This document shows positions 1 to 11,322 of a stretch of 64,000 nucleotides of DNA, piece after piece. The stretch's first letter is position 1. Each line of letters begins with the position of its first letter. The notes beneath the pieces are model-generated. The model did no database searches and had not been told where the DNA came from. It saw only the letters and a list, made by a program, of their open reading frames with translations. Origin of the DNA: Sagittula marina (GTDB taxonomy: Bacteria; Pseudomonadota; Alphaproteobacteria; Rhodobacterales; Rhodobacteraceae); NCBI RefSeq assembly GCF_014196795.1, contig NZ_JACIEJ010000005.1:248001-312000 (forward strand), in the 5' to 3' direction. Position numbers and translations under genes: made by a program.

Positions 1-369
1 GATGGCATGGTTGATCTGATGGCCTTCCTGACCCGATCGGATGGGCCGTACAGCCTGCGGGTCACGCTGGTGCGCTTTGACGCCGGCGAAGACACAACTG
101 ATGGCACGACACCCGCGGCCACCGGCGAGTATCTGGTGGAGTGGTCTCAAACCCGTGGAGAGTTCGGGGAGCTTCAGACCATGGATCTGGCGGACATGAC
201 CGACCAACTGCCGGTCCTGCTGGACAATGAACACGTCATCGTGGTCGAGACGGAAACCGATTATATTCCCCCCTTTGCGGTTCCCGCACTGAACGAGGCG
301 CGTATGTTCTATACCTTCGGTTTCACGCGCCCCCGTTTTGCGCCCAAGATCACATGGGCCGAAGGGTAG
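1..369 (+). CDS. TadE-like pilus assembly protein, C-terminal fragment
   Basis: The reading frame is open from the first base of the window to a TAG stop, so the start lies upstream and only about 122 C-terminal residues are seen. The segment has beta-rich composition and ends with a conserved-looking tail (FGFTRPRFAPKI) that I associate with TadE-like pseudopilin or assembly proteins of the Tad/Flp pilus in Rhodobacteraceae. The membrane-anchoring N-terminus expected for that family would lie outside the window. No other tad gene is visible here. The coding call is strong; the family call is recognition without a domain search and could be wrong. Confidence 0.5.
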   Translation, partial: DGMVDLMAFLTRSDGPYSLRVTLVRFDAGEDTTDGTTPAATGEYLVEWSQTRGEFGELQTMDLADMTDQLPVLLDNEHVIVVETETDYIPPFAVPALNEARMFYTFGFTRPRFAPKITWAEG

Positions 370-610
370 TGGGCGAGGCAATCTCCGCCTTGAGCGCGGT
401 CAGTCGTCTTCACGAATGCGTCAATCCGCACAGGCTGATCCCGGAGTGGACATGAGGTGACGCTGCGGCACCCTGTAGAAATTCGATATGACTTCAAACG
501 TTTGCGCAATGCTGGCCCGCGATCTGCAATAAGCCGCCGATCCCGTTCCAGCCGTTGCCGGGCAGGGGGCTGTGCACTAAAACCAGTCCAGACCCCAATG
601 TCGGAGACGA

Positions 611-895
611 ATGATGCGCAATGCCGTGCTTGCCCTGATCCTTGCTGGCCTGCCTGCTGTGGCCGTAGCCCAAGATGACGCGCTTGAGACCTGTGCCCAG
701 ACCGAGGCGTGGTTCAACCTTGCCGTTGACAGCCGCAAGATGGGGGAACCCAAGCGTACTGTGCAGACCACGATGCGCGACGAGATGGACCGTGCCGCGG
801 CCGATCAACTGGTGGAGTTCGTCTATGCGTTACCCGAAGGCCAGCTGACACATGCTGTAGGTGCCATGGCGCGTCAGCAGTGCGAAGGGCTTTGA
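611..895 (+). CDS. Small exported protein of unknown function
   Basis: This 94-residue protein has a clear Sec signal peptide (hydrophobic core at residues 5-18, predicted cleavage after AVA at residue 20), so it is probably periplasmic. The mature part has two cysteines (residues 28 and 91) that could form a disulfide. A GGAGA Shine-Dalgarno lies just before the start; a second in-frame ATG at 614 is an equally possible start. The gene stands alone between the pilus-like gene and dnaG. I do not recognise the family and assign no function. Confidence 0.65.
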   Translation: MMRNAVLALILAGLPAVAVAQDDALETCAQTEAWFNLAVDSRKMGEPKRTVQTTMRDEMDRAAADQLVEFVYALPEGQLTHAVGAMARQQCEGL

Positions 896-995
896 CGCAA
901 AACCGCACGTTTCCAAATCTCAACGATAAAGAAGCGCGGTGCAATGTGCCGCGCCCCCTTGAGAATCGCCTCGGACACGGAGGATACTGCGCGCT

Positions 996-3215
996 ATGAG
1001 TCTCCCCCCCGGTTTCCTGGACGAATTGCGCAATCGCCTCACCCTCTCCGATGTGGTGGGCAAGAAAGTCATGTGGGACAAGCGCAAGTCCCAGCCGGGC
1101 AAAGGCGACCTGTGGGCGCCGTGCCCCTTTCACCACGAAAAAACCGCCTCGTTCCACGTGGATGACCGAAAGGGATTCTACTACTGCTTTGGCTGTCATG
1201 AAAAAGGCGACGCGCTGAGCTTTGTGCAAAAGCTCGACAATGTGGGCTTCATGGAGGCGGTGGAGATCCTTGCCGGGGAGGCCGGGATGGAAATGCCCGC
1301 CAAGGACCCGAAGGCGCAGGAAAAGATCGACCGCCGCACGCAGCTGACCAAGGTGATGGATGAGGCCGTGCGCTTCTTTCGGTTGCAGCTTAAAACCAAC
1401 GCGGGCCGCGAAGCGCGTGCCTACCTGGCGAAACGCGGGCTGGACGAGGCCGCGCTGGACCGTTTCGAGATCGGCTTTGCGCCTCAGGGCTGGGACAACA
1501 TTCGCAACGCGCTGACCGGTAAAGGCGTGCCGCTGGATCATTTGCTGGCCTGCGGCCTGTCCCGGACGTCGGACAAGGGGCGCGAACCCTACGACGTCTT
1601 CCGCAACCGCATCATGTTTCCGATCCGTGACGGACGTGGCCGCGCCATTGCGTTCGGTGGTCGGGCGATGGACCCCAATGACAACGCGAAATATCTGAAC
1701 TCACCGGAAACGGAACTGTTCGACAAATCGCGCAACCTCTATAACTTGCGCCCCGCGCGTGAGGCGACCGGCAAGGGCAAACCGCTGATCGTGGCCGAAG
1801 GATACATGGACGTGATCGCCCTGTCCGAGGCTGGGTTTCATGCTTCTGTCGCACCGCTTGGCACCGCCGTGACGGAGAGCCAGCTCAATCTGATGTGGCG
1901 CGTCTCCGAAGAGCCGATCATCGCGCTCGACGGCGACAAGGCCGGCTTGCGGGCCGCCTATCGTGTCATCGACCTTGCGTTGCCACTGCTGGAAGCCGGG
2001 AAATCGCTGCGCTTCGCCATCATGCCGGAGGGCAAGGACCCCGACGATCTTCTGCGGGCCGAGGGGCCGAAAGCGGTGCAAAAGGTCCTGGACGATGCCA
2101 TGCCCATGGTCGATCTGCTCTGGCGGCAGGAGACAGAGGACAAGACCTTCGACAGCCCGGAACGCCGGGCCGCATTGGACAAATCCTTGCGCGAACGTGT
2201 GAAGCTGGTGCGGGATCGCAGTCTTCGCCACCACTACGCGCTTGCCGTGCGTGACAGGCTGGACACGCTTTACGGGCGCACGTCTGGCGGTACTTCCAGC
2301 TTTGACATGACATTTTCCAACACGGGCTACGGCGCGGGGCCGGATCCGCAATTTGATGATCCCGGCCCAAGCTATGCGCCAGCCTTTGATCCCGGATACG
2401 ATGCGCCGCCACCCTCTGCACCAGATTACGATCATGGATATGAGCCCGCCGGCTTCAACAGCTACGCACCGGTGCCAGAACCGGCACCGCAACAACGCCC
2501 TGTCGGCCAGTCGGGCAATCAAAATGGCGGCTCAGGCGGATTTACAGGCAGTTTCAAGGGCAAGGGCCGACGTTACAAAGGTCCACGACGTCCGTGGGAT
2601 CCGCCCGAACCACCCAGCCCGACGGCGAAGGCATCGCTTTTGGCGTCCGGTGGAGAGGCGCCTGAAGTGCGCCTGCGCGCAGAGGTCATCCTCGCCACGC
2701 TCTTCTGTCACCCCGAATTGACCGAGGATTTCGACAGTCAGATCGAGGACATGACCTTCACAGACGCCAATTTGACCGCTCTGAGGGACATTTTGCTGGC
2801 CTGTCGTGACCGTCCCGCCGACGTAAAGGACGAGGCCGCGCGCAGAATCGGCTCGGCACGCCTTGAATCCCTGATGGCCTCGCGCCATATCGCAGTCGTT
2901 CCTTGTATCCGCTCGCCCGGCGCGCTCGACATTGCCCGCACCACGGTGTCCGAAGAACTGGCGAAGCTCGAAGCTATGCGGGGTTGGCATGCGGAGCTAA
3001 AGGAGGCCGAGGAGGATCTTCAGGAGGAGGCCGACGAAGCGATGACATGGCGACTGGGCCAGGCGGCCCGCGCGCGTTCCGATATCGGTCGACGCACAGA
3101 CGAAAGCGAAATGGACTTTGCGGTCGGCAAGAACGGCGCGCTGATCGACAAGGACGAGCGAAGTGCTTTTGATTCGCTGCTTTCGACGATTCGATTCGAC
3201 AAAGGGCGTAAATAA
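996..3215 (+). CDS. dnaG: DNA primase DnaG
   Basis: DNA primase makes the RNA primers for chromosomal replication and works with the replicative helicase. The N-terminus has the CHC2 zinc finger (Cys43, His46, Cys64, Cys67). It is followed by the primase core and the TOPRIM fold, with the glutamate of VAEGYMDV near residue 268 and the DGDKAG metal-binding loop near residue 310. Residues about 420-545 form a long linker rich in Pro, Gly, Tyr and Asp, after which a helical helicase-binding C-terminal domain follows. At 739 residues it is longer than the E. coli protein, mainly because of this linker. It is followed at 122 bases by rpoD, the usual alphaproteobacterial pairing. Confidence 0.97.
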   Translation: MSLPPGFLDELRNRLTLSDVVGKKVMWDKRKSQPGKGDLWAPCPFHHEKTASFHVDDRKGFYYCFGCHEKGDALSFVQKLDNVGFMEAVEILAGEAGMEMPAKDPKAQEKIDRRTQLTKVMDEAVRFFRLQLKTNAGREARAYLAKRGLDEAALDRFEIGFAPQGWDNIRNALTGKGVPLDHLLACGLSRTSDKGREPYDVFRNRIMFPIRDGRGRAIAFGGRAMDPNDNAKYLNSPETELFDKSRNLYNLRPAREATGKGKPLIVAEGYMDVIALSEAGFHASVAPLGTAVTESQLNLMWRVSEEPIIALDGDKAGLRAAYRVIDLALPLLEAGKSLRFAIMPEGKDPDDLLRAEGPKAVQKVLDDAMPMVDLLWRQETEDKTFDSPERRAALDKSLRERVKLVRDRSLRHHYALAVRDRLDTLYGRTSGGTSSFDMTFSNTGYGAGPDPQFDDPGPSYAPAFDPGYDAPPPSAPDYDHGYEPAGFNSYAPVPEPAPQQRPVGQSGNQNGGSGGFTGSFKGKGRRYKGPRRPWDPPEPPSPTAKASLLASGGEAPEVRLRAEVILATLFCHPELTEDFDSQIEDMTFTDANLTALRDILLACRDRPADVKDEAARRIGSARLESLMASRHIAVVPCIRSPGALDIARTTVSEELAKLEAMRGWHAELKEAEEDLQEEADEAMTWRLGQAARARSDIGRRTDESEMDFAVGKNGALIDKDERSAFDSLLSTIRFDKGRK

Positions 3216-3336
3216 TCCTCACCTCGGTGAGAAAAAGGTAAACATATAAGGCTAGACGGGTGTCCGAATCGCCGAATCACGATAAGTAGTCGGATTAACG
3301 AATCACCCAGTCCGTCGCCCCGATCAGGAGAGCCGC

Positions 3337-5336
<2,000 letters not shown>

Positions 5337-5337
<1 letters not shown>

Positions 5338-5618
5338 TGTCGTTTTGGAAGAAACTCTTCGGGACCGGCGGTGCGGCTGAAAAGCCCGCCGCCGAACCCA
5401 TCGAATACAAGGGCTTTCGCATCACGCCACAGCCCATGTCCGACGATGGCGGCTACCGCATCTGTGCCTTGATAGAAGGCGAGGTCGACGGCGAGACAAA
5501 GACCCATCAATTGATCAGGGCCGATGTCATTCGCGACGCCGAAGAATGTGCGGCCGCATCTGTCGCCAAGGCTAAGCAGATGATTGATCAAGTTGGGGCC
5601 GGGGTGTTTCGCGCCTGA
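5337..5618 (+). CDS. HlyU-family protein
   Basis: The protein has 93 residues, starts FWKKLFG and contains the segment YKGFRITPQP, both typical of the HlyU family. That family is named after a Vibrio haemolysin activator but is widespread in alphaproteobacteria with no settled function. The start ATG overlaps the rpoD stop (TAATG), so it is very probably co-transcribed and translationally coupled with rpoD. A strong intrinsic terminator follows 38 bases after the stop. No membrane segment or helix-turn-helix is obvious, so I would not carry over the name transcriptional activator. Confidence 0.85.
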
Positions 5619-5655
5619 ACCTGAGCGCCACCGCCACGGATCCAGACCGATTTCG

Positions 5656-5692
5656 AACCGGAGCAAGCGTTAGCCTTGCTCCGGTTTTTTTT
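5656..5692 (+). terminator. Intrinsic terminator of the rpoD-hlyU unit
   Basis: A perfect 10-bp stem (CCGGAGCAAG / CTTGCTCCGG, extended by AA/TT) with a 7-nt loop is followed by eight T residues. It ends the dnaG/rpoD-side transcription and lies between convergent genes. Confidence 0.92.
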
Positions 5693-5694
5693 GA

Positions 5695-6366
5695 TCAGCC
5701 CGTGGGCATGACGAACATTTCCTGAACGCAAGCATGCGCAGGTTGCTCCAGCGCGTAGACGGCCGCACGCGCGATATCCTCCGGCTTCAGCTTGTCCGGC
5801 TTCGCTTCGTCAAAGAACGGCGTATCCACCATGCCAGGTGCAATCACCGTGCAACGGCCGCCCCATTCGCGCATTTCCTGCGCAAGGTTGCCGCCGTAAC
5901 CATGCACGAACCATTTTGAGGCACCGTAAACCGACCCTTTGATATGTGTGCGTCCAGCGGCGGAGCCGGTGAGCAGCATGTGGCCGGTGTTGGCCTTAAG
6001 CTGCGGCATGGCGGCCTTCACCGTCCAGAGAAGGCCCAGCACGTTGAGCTTTACCAGCGTTTCCCATTCGTCGGGGTCGCCTTTCTCCGTGCCCGCAGCG
6101 GAAAGCCCCATGCCTGCATTTGCAAAGGCCGCGTCCAGCTTGCCATAGCGCTCTACCAAGGTGCCAATCGCCGCGCGCTGCTCGTTGAGGGAGGTCGCAT
6201 CACCTGGCAGGGCAAGCGCCTGATCCCCCAATTCCTCGACCAGCGCGCCGAGTTTATCCTCGGATCGGGCGAATAGTCCGACGTTCCACCCGGATTCGAC
6301 AGCCGTGCGCGCCGTGGCAGCGCCAATGCCCGAGGACGCCCCTGTAATGAAAAGTGTCTTGCTCAT
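5695..6366 (-). CDS. SDR-family NAD(P)-dependent oxidoreductase
   Basis: This is a classical short-chain dehydrogenase of 223 residues. It has the cofactor motif TGASSGIG (residues 8-15), the NAG motif (residues 83-85) and the catalytic Ser135, Tyr147 and Lys151 (YGASK). An acidic residue that would block NADP is missing after the second beta strand; SRSEDK-type residues there hint at NADP(H) preference. The substrate is unknown. The gene begins 22 bases after the stop of a second SDR gene on the same strand, and the two share the LxxRSEDKL motif, so they look like a duplicated, co-transcribed pair. Confidence 0.85.
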   Translation of the reverse strand: MSKTLFITGASSGIGAATARTAVESGWNVGLFARSEDKLGALVEELGDQALALPGDATSLNEQRAAIGTLVERYGKLDAAFANAGMGLSAAGTEKGDPDEWETLVKLNVLGLLWTVKAAMPQLKANTGHMLLTGSAAGRTHIKGSVYGASKWFVHGYGGNLAQEMREWGGRCTVIAPGMVDTPFFDEAKPDKLKPEDIARAAVYALEQPAHACVQEMFVMPTG

Positions 6367-6388
6367 AAACTATTCCTTCCTGCTTAGG

Positions 6389-7147
6389 TTATGCTTGGTT
6401 CGGCTGCCCGTTGGAGGCCGACAACCCGCCATCCACCGGCAGGTTCACACCATTGACGAAGCGCGCGTCGTCGGAGGCGAGGAAGGCAATCACATCTGCG
6501 ATATCCTCGGGCTCTGCAGCGCGGCCAAGCGGTATTCGGTCAGTGAATTTCTTCATCAGATCATCGTTGTCGAACATGCCGTCCGTCAGCTCAGACCGCG
6601 TCAGGGACGGGTTCACTGCATTCACCCGAACGCCAGACGTCGCGGCATCCAATGCCAGCGCTCGCGTCATGTTTGTCACGCCGCCTTTGGCTGCGTTGTA
6701 GGCGAACATGCCCCAGTCACCGCCGGTGCCTGACACCGACGAGGTGTTGACCACATTGCCCTTGCTCGCCTTCAGCGCAGGCCAGGCGGCCTTTGTCATA
6801 TGAAAGACGCCGGTCAGATCGGTGTTGATCACCGTGTCCCAGCCGTCCTCGTCCACCTCATCAATGGTGCCCGTGGTTACGACGCCTGCATTGTTCACCA
6901 GCACATCTACACTGCCAAAGGCACTTTGCGCCTCGTCGATGACCCGCTTGGCATCTTCCTTGTTGCCGACGTCGGCGGCTACCACTTTTGCGTTGGGAAT
7001 GTTTGAAGCCACGCGTTTCAGTTTGTCCTCGGAACGGGAAACCAGAACAACATTGGCACCTTCGCGGCCAAAACGTTTGGCGGTCGCGGCGCCAATGCCT
7101 GAGGACGCGCCGGTGACAATGACGGTCTTGTTTTCAAAGCGGGACAT
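6389..7147 (-). CDS. SDR-family oxidoreductase (3-oxoacyl-ACP-reductase-like)
   Basis: A 252-residue short-chain dehydrogenase with TGASSGIG near residues 12-19, NNAG at 85-88, the catalytic serine in NTSSVSG (near 137) and Tyr150/Lys154. The C-terminal PVDGGLSA segment is typical of FabG-like glucose/3-oxoacyl reductases. The ATG at 7147 is chosen over an upstream in-frame ATG because a GGAGAA Shine-Dalgarno stands six bases before it. It is the first gene of a two-gene unit with the SDR downstream. The exact substrate cannot be read from the sequence. Confidence 0.87.
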   Translation of the reverse strand: MSRFENKTVIVTGASSGIGAATAKRFGREGANVVLVSRSEDKLKRVASNIPNAKVVAADVGNKEDAKRVIDEAQSAFGSVDVLVNNAGVVTTGTIDEVDEDGWDTVINTDLTGVFHMTKAAWPALKASKGNVVNTSSVSGTGGDWGMFAYNAAKGGVTNMTRALALDAATSGVRVNAVNPSLTRSELTDGMFDNDDLMKKFTDRIPLGRAAEPEDIADVIAFLASDDARFVNGVNLPVDGGLSASNGQPNQA

Positions 7148-7244
7148 AAGGTTCTCCTTCGCCTTCAATTTGCTGAAGGGTCAACGCGAAGCAGGGGCAG
7201 CCGTTCCGGAGCATACTGCAACCTGGCTATGCGACTGAAACAAC

Positions 7245-7291
7245 CGGACCCGCCGCATCATCACGCCAAGGCGGGCGAAGGCACGGGTCCG
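7245..7291 (-). other. Hairpin between the SDR pair and the gene at 7321-8322
   Basis: CGGACCCG (7245-7252) and CGGGTCCG (7284-7291) form a perfect 8-bp stem around a 31-base GC-rich loop. It lies just after the stop of the upstream minus-strand gene. There is no U-run, so it may be a processing or stability element and not an intrinsic terminator. Confidence 0.4.
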
Positions 7292-7320
7292 CTACGTCCC
7301 CTAACGAACCCGGAGACCCG

Positions 7321-8322
7321 TCAAGCCACGTTTGACTGTTTCATGGCCACGTCCCGCAAGCGCACCATGGTTTGGTTCAGCAGAATATAAGCGATTTCGC
7401 CAAACGTCGCCGGGCCAGTGAAGGTGCCGGTGGTTTTGCCCTCCAGCTCACCGAAAATGTAGTTCAATATGCAGTTGCAGCTCATCTCATTTGCGCCATC
7501 TCCGTTTGCCCGTGAGGCAAAGACCTTCGCGTAATCTCCCGGGTTGCGGGCTATTCGGTATTCGACGCCTTCGACGACTGGCGCAAAGAAAGAGCATTTT
7601 CCGGCGCTGGCATCGACGTTCTGAAAAGACACATTGATCATCGCGCCCGCATAGTTCGCCACAAGCGGGCGTTGCGTATTGATGTTGTTGTCCAAAACCC
7701 ATTTGGCGAGATTGACCTCTTCGCCATTGATGATCGCCGTCGTGGCAGAAAATCCGTCAGCCCTGAACAGAATGGTTGGGCTCTCGCGGTCCTGCTCGAA
7801 CAGGTTCAGGATGTCGATCTCCGCCACGCGGCCAGCAGGCATCTCCACATGCAGCAGAACCGCTCCGTCCTCGTGGACATGGCCGGTCGCGCCGTCAAAC
7901 ACCTTCGGAGCGACCTCGCCTATGTCCTCCAGCGCCACGCCGGAAATCCAGCCGATCAACGGCTGAGCAAAGATGTCGGGATATCCCGCCCCATCAAGTG
8001 CAAAGCGCTGGTGAGCGTCGGAGAAGGCGGGGATCAGAATCATCGTTGCGCCATTCTCGAACTGCTGATCGGCCAGGGACGACAGGTCTTCGGTGGGGAC
8101 GAAACGCGTCCTGGAGGCACTGCCCTCGGCGACCTCGGTGACAAAAACCATCTCGTGATCCTGCCGAGCGCCCGTCTCGGTGACAAAATAAACCGCTGTG
8201 CCACCGATCCACTGGCCTTTCGGCAGGCGGGCAAGGGCCTTTTCATCGCCGGCGATCACGAGGGTCGCGCCCTGTTCAATACGTGCTGTCGCGTCCGCCA
8301 CCGTCATCATCGCATTTTTCAT
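7321..8322 (-). CDS. Conserved protein of unknown function (possibly DUF6976-like)
   Basis: A 333-residue protein without signal peptide or membrane segment, so probably cytoplasmic. The ATG at 8322 is chosen because an AAGGAG Shine-Dalgarno stands seven bases upstream; an upstream in-frame start would run through the preceding gene. The C-terminal part carries a CxC motif (MSCNCIL near residue 280) followed by GPATFGEIAYILLNQT. I associate this with a family labelled DUF6976 in some annotations, but that is memory only. It is preceded by a 67-residue gene whose end overlaps only the rejected upstream extension. Function unknown. Confidence 0.7.
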   Translation of the reverse strand: MKNAMMTVADATARIEQGATLVIAGDEKALARLPKGQWIGGTAVYFVTETGARQDHEMVFVTEVAEGSASRTRFVPTEDLSSLADQQFENGATMILIPAFSDAHQRFALDGAGYPDIFAQPLIGWISGVALEDIGEVAPKVFDGATGHVHEDGAVLLHVEMPAGRVAEIDILNLFEQDRESPTILFRADGFSATTAIINGEEVNLAKWVLDNNINTQRPLVANYAGAMINVSFQNVDASAGKCSFFAPVVEGVEYRIARNPGDYAKVFASRANGDGANEMSCNCILNYIFGELEGKTTGTFTGPATFGEIAYILLNQTMVRLRDVAMKQSNVA

Positions 8323-8362
8323 CTTTGGGCTCCTTGCTGAAATGTAGCTGAAAGCGGCAGGC

Positions 8363-8566
8363 TCAGAGCGCCCGCAGGTCCTGCTGTGCGAATGGATATT
8401 TGGCAATGAAGGACTTCAATTCAGAGAGCGCAGTGGCGAGGTCGGCGGGCTGGCTGGCCACGTCCACACGCAGTCGGCTGACAAGGATCTTTGTCGCCAG
8501 CGAGGCCTGGCTCAGGTCAGAACCGCTGGTAAGCACATTCTGAAGGGTCGTATCGTCAATCGACAA
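8363..8566 (-). CDS. Small protein of unknown function with a TTG start
   Basis: A 67-residue, probably helical and soluble protein. The frame opens with TTG at 8566, preceded by AAGGAG eight bases upstream; the nearby ATG at 8570 is in another frame. It ends 40 bases before the start of the 333-residue unknown gene, so the two probably form one operon. The sequence has many Leu, Ala and Ser and no cysteines or known motif. I do not recognise it. Confidence 0.6.
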   Translation of the reverse strand: MSIDDTTLQNVLTSGSDLSQASLATKILVSRLRVDVASQPADLATALSELKSFIAKYPFAQQDLRAL

Positions 8567-8715
8567 AGCATCAGCTCCTTACATGACGGAATTTCGGTCC
8601 GTGCGGGATCGCGGTCTCTGACAGGATGCTGGCTCTCATAGCGCGCAAATGTTTCCTGATCCTTTGGATCGTCGACGCAATTTTCCCAATCGGGAACAAG
8701 GTCTTTTGCGGTTCG

Positions 8716-8740
8716 GGAACCTTTTGTCCGTCAGATGGTT
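8716..8740 (+). promoter_or_regulatory. Possible ECF-type promoter (GGAAC-N17-GTT)
   Basis: GGAAC (8716-8720) is separated by 17 bases from GTT (8738-8740). This is the layout of many extracytoplasmic-function sigma promoters (GGAAC-N16/17-GTT). The -10-like GTT ends 21 bases before the ATG of the exported protein at 8762. The motif is short and could be chance. Confidence 0.3.
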
Positions 8741-8761
8741 AAGCCCCTGAAGGAGATAGAC

Positions 8762-9013
8762 ATGACCAAGCTTTCCGCACTCGCAATTCTCATGGCCGCA
8801 ACAGCCACAGCTGCATTTGCCGCGACGGACATGATGGCGCCTTCACAGCCCGAAGTCATCGAGATCGAGGTCGCGCCGCACGAGTTGGCACAATGCCGTG
8901 AAACCTTGGCTCAGGTCGCCTCCATGCCGGTTGTCTCCGACGAAGGATATGCTCTTCCCGTTTCCGCGTCCGAGGGGCTCCCGACCGTGGCATGCGTCTC
9001 CCGCGACGCTTGA
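8762..9013 (+). CDS. Small exported protein of unknown function
   Basis: An 83-residue protein with a signal peptide (MTKLSALAILMAATATAAFA, cleavage after residue 20). The ATG at 8762 has an AAGGAG Shine-Dalgarno six bases upstream; an earlier in-frame start at 8735 lacks one. The mature part has two cysteines (in LAQCRET and VACVSRD), which suggests a periplasmic disulfide. It is divergent from the unknown gene pair on the minus strand. I cannot assign a function. Confidence 0.65.
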   Translation: MTKLSALAILMAATATAAFAATDMMAPSQPEVIEIEVAPHELAQCRETLAQVASMPVVSDEGYALPVSASEGLPTVACVSRDA

Positions 9014-9081
9014 CGCTTTGAGACACGCTGCTGCGCGCGATATGTTAAGGCGTTCTCACAAACGTCTTGAAAGGCAATCGC

Positions 9082-9495
9082 GTGCAGACTTCATTCACGA
9101 TCATGACGAACGGTCCGGGATTGTACGATTTCACCCGCGAGGTGAACCTGTGGCTTTCGGAAGCGGCTCAAGACGGGCTGCTCACGCTTTTCATTCAGCA
9201 CACTTCCGCATCTCTTCTGATCCAAGAGAACTGTGACCCGGAAGTTCAGACTGACATTGCTGAATTTCTGCATCGTCTCGTCCCGCCGACGACCGACCCG
9301 TCAATGCACTACCTCACGCATGTTTACGAAAGCCCGGATGACATGCCGGGTCATATCAAGGCGGCTTTGCTGCCTGTATCCTTGTCTGTGCCGGTAAGGG
9401 CGGGCGCTATGCTGCTTGGTCGCTGGCAGGGTATCTATGTGGTGGAACACCGCTCTGCCCCTCATAGCCGTCAGGTTGTGGCGCATTTGTCTTAG
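9082..9495 (+). CDS. YjbQ-family protein (UPF0047)
   Basis: The segments HTSASLLIQENCDPEV and GRWQGIYVVEHR are hallmarks of the YjbQ/UPF0047 family, about 140 residues long and near universal in bacteria and archaea. Some members have weak thiamine-phosphate synthase activity in vitro, but the physiological role is unsettled. GTG at 9082 is chosen because AAAGG stands seven bases upstream; a TTG at 9067 would add five residues. It stands alone upstream of nrdR. Confidence 0.88.
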   Translation: MQTSFTIMTNGPGLYDFTREVNLWLSEAAQDGLLTLFIQHTSASLLIQENCDPEVQTDIAEFLHRLVPPTTDPSMHYLTHVYESPDDMPGHIKAALLPVSLSVPVRAGAMLLGRWQGIYVVEHRSAPHSRQVVAHLS

Positions 9496-9636
9496 ACGTC
9501 CCGCGCCGCGCTGCATGCTTCATCTAGAGGATGAAATATTTCCCTACCCAAAACCTAGGCGATGGCCTACAGTGGCTGTGGATAAGGGGGAGCAACCCCC
9601 AATCGAGGCGGGAATTATAAGACGAGGGGACAGGCA

Positions 9637-10107
9637 ATGCGCTGCCCGTTTTGCGGAAATATTGACACACAGGTAAAAGACTCGCGCCCAGCGGAGGATC
9701 ATGTTTCGATCCGGCGCCGTCGGTTCTGTCCGGCATGTGGCGGGAGGTTCACAACCTACGAACGCGTGCAACTGCGTGATCTGGTGGTGATAAAGACCAA
9801 CGGCCGTCGCGAGGATTTTGACCGCGACAAGCTAGAGCGCTCCATCCGGACTGCTTTGCAAAAACGCCCCATAGATCCCGAACGCATCGATCAGATGATC
9901 TCCGGCATTGTCCGGCGGCTTGAAAGTATGGGCGAAACCGACATTCCGTCCAAACAGATCGGTGAGATCGTGATGGAGACGTTGGCACGGATCGACACCG
10001 TTGCCTACGTGCGGTTTGCGAGCGTTTACAAGAACTTCCAGGCGGCCGATGACTTTGACAAGTTCGTTTCCGAACTGAGCCCCGATAACATGCAGCCGCC
10101 CAAGTGA
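9637..10107 (+). CDS. nrdR: Transcriptional repressor NrdR
   Basis: NrdR represses ribonucleotide reductase genes in response to bound ATP/dATP. The N-terminal zinc ribbon is complete (Cys3, Cys6, Cys31, Cys34) and an ATP-cone domain fills residues about 49-139 ([16 protein letters not shown]). The length of 156 residues is normal. Its TGA stop overlaps the GTG start of ribD, a common arrangement in proteobacteria, so the pair should be coupled. Confidence 0.96.
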   Translation: MRCPFCGNIDTQVKDSRPAEDHVSIRRRRFCPACGGRFTTYERVQLRDLVVIKTNGRREDFDRDKLERSIRTALQKRPIDPERIDQMISGIVRRLESMGETDIPSKQIGEIVMETLARIDTVAYVRFASVYKNFQAADDFDKFVSELSPDNMQPPK

Positions 10108-11204
10108 CAGACCACGCACGCTGGATGACCCAGGCCTTGGCCTTGGGCCGTCGTGGCATGGGGCAGACTTGGCCCAACCCGGCGGTTGGTTGCATCGTCG
10201 TCGCCGACGGTCGTGTGGTCGGGCGGGGCTGGACCCAGCCCGGCGGTCGTCCCCATGCCGAATCGCAAGCCTTGGCAATGGCTGGCGACGCCGCGCGCGG
10301 TGCCACGGCCTATGTGACGTTGGAACCTTGCGCACACCACGGCAAGACGCCGCCATGCAGCGATGCCTTGATCAACGCCGGTGTGGCGCGTGTGGTTGCG
10401 CCCTTGGCAGACAGCGATCCCAGAGTTTCCGGCAAAGGCTTTGATCGGCTTAGGGAAAATGGTGTCGAAGTCATCACCGGGATCCTGGCCTCCGAGGCGA
10501 TGCAAGATCACGCAGGCTTCTTTCTTCGGGTGGAGCAGGGGCGCCCTTTTCTGACGTTGAAGCTCGCCATGACGCTGGATGGACGCATTGCGACCGCCAC
10601 GGGCGAAAGCCAATGGATCACCGGGGCCTCTGCGCGTCACGCAGTCCACGCCCTTCGCGCCACCCATGACGCGGTCTTGGTCGGGGGCGGTACGGCCCGC
10701 GCAGATAATCCAAGATTGACTGTACGCGGCCTGTCTGTGGCCAAACAGCCCGTGCGCGTCGTCGCCAGCCGTCACCTGGATCTGCCATTGCTGAGCGACC
10801 TCGCACGCACCGCGACGGAGGTGCCGCTGTGGCTGTGCCATGGAACAGACGCCCGCTCTGATCTGGTGACCGCGTGGAAGCAGATCGGCGCGACTTTGTT
10901 GCCGACCCCGCTGTCCGGCGGCCGTCTGGACGCTGCCGCGATCCTCTCGGCTTTGGGACAACAGGGGCTTACACGTGTTTTCTGCGAAGGGGGTGGTCAA
11001 CTGGCCGCGTCGTTGCTGGCGCAAGACCTCGTGGACGAGCTGCATGTCTTCACTGCGGGCATGGCGCTCGGGGCAGAGGGGCATCCCGGCATAGGGGCGC
11101 TTGGCGTTGATCGCCTGGCAGAAGCGCCGCGTTTCGAGCTTGTGGATGTCCGTGCACGCGGCGGAGACATTCAGCATATCTGGCGCCGACCATCCTCAGC
11201 ATAA
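10104..11204 (+). CDS. ribD: Bifunctional riboflavin biosynthesis deaminase/reductase RibD
   Basis: RibD deaminates and then reduces the pyrimidine intermediate of riboflavin synthesis. The N-terminal deaminase domain has the zinc site HAE and [12 protein letters not shown] (residues about 50-85). The C-terminal half is the NADPH-dependent reductase with [15 protein letters not shown] and [12 protein letters not shown]. The gene starts with GTG at 10104 within a GTGA overlap with nrdR. At 366 residues it is full length. The next riboflavin gene, ribE, lies 4.9 kb away beyond an oppositely oriented capsule block. Confidence 0.96.
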   Translation: MTDHARWMTQALALGRRGMGQTWPNPAVGCIVVADGRVVGRGWTQPGGRPHAESQALAMAGDAARGATAYVTLEPCAHHGKTPPCSDALINAGVARVVAPLADSDPRVSGKGFDRLRENGVEVITGILASEAMQDHAGFFLRVEQGRPFLTLKLAMTLDGRIATATGESQWITGASARHAVHALRATHDAVLVGGGTARADNPRLTVRGLSVAKQPVRVVASRHLDLPLLSDLARTATEVPLWLCHGTDARSDLVTAWKQIGATLLPTPLSGGRLDAAAILSALGQQGLTRVFCEGGGQLAASLLAQDLVDELHVFTAGMALGAEGHPGIGALGVDRLAEAPRFELVDVRARGGDIQHIWRRPSSA

Positions 11205-11322
11205 CCAAGTGTTCTCAGGGTCTTGTGCGGGTCTTTTGGCAGCGCTGCGTGACTGTCTTCCTGTGTGTAACTCAGGAAATTAAGTATTATCAATAAGATG
11301 GCTTTATCTGTTTCTGCACGGT

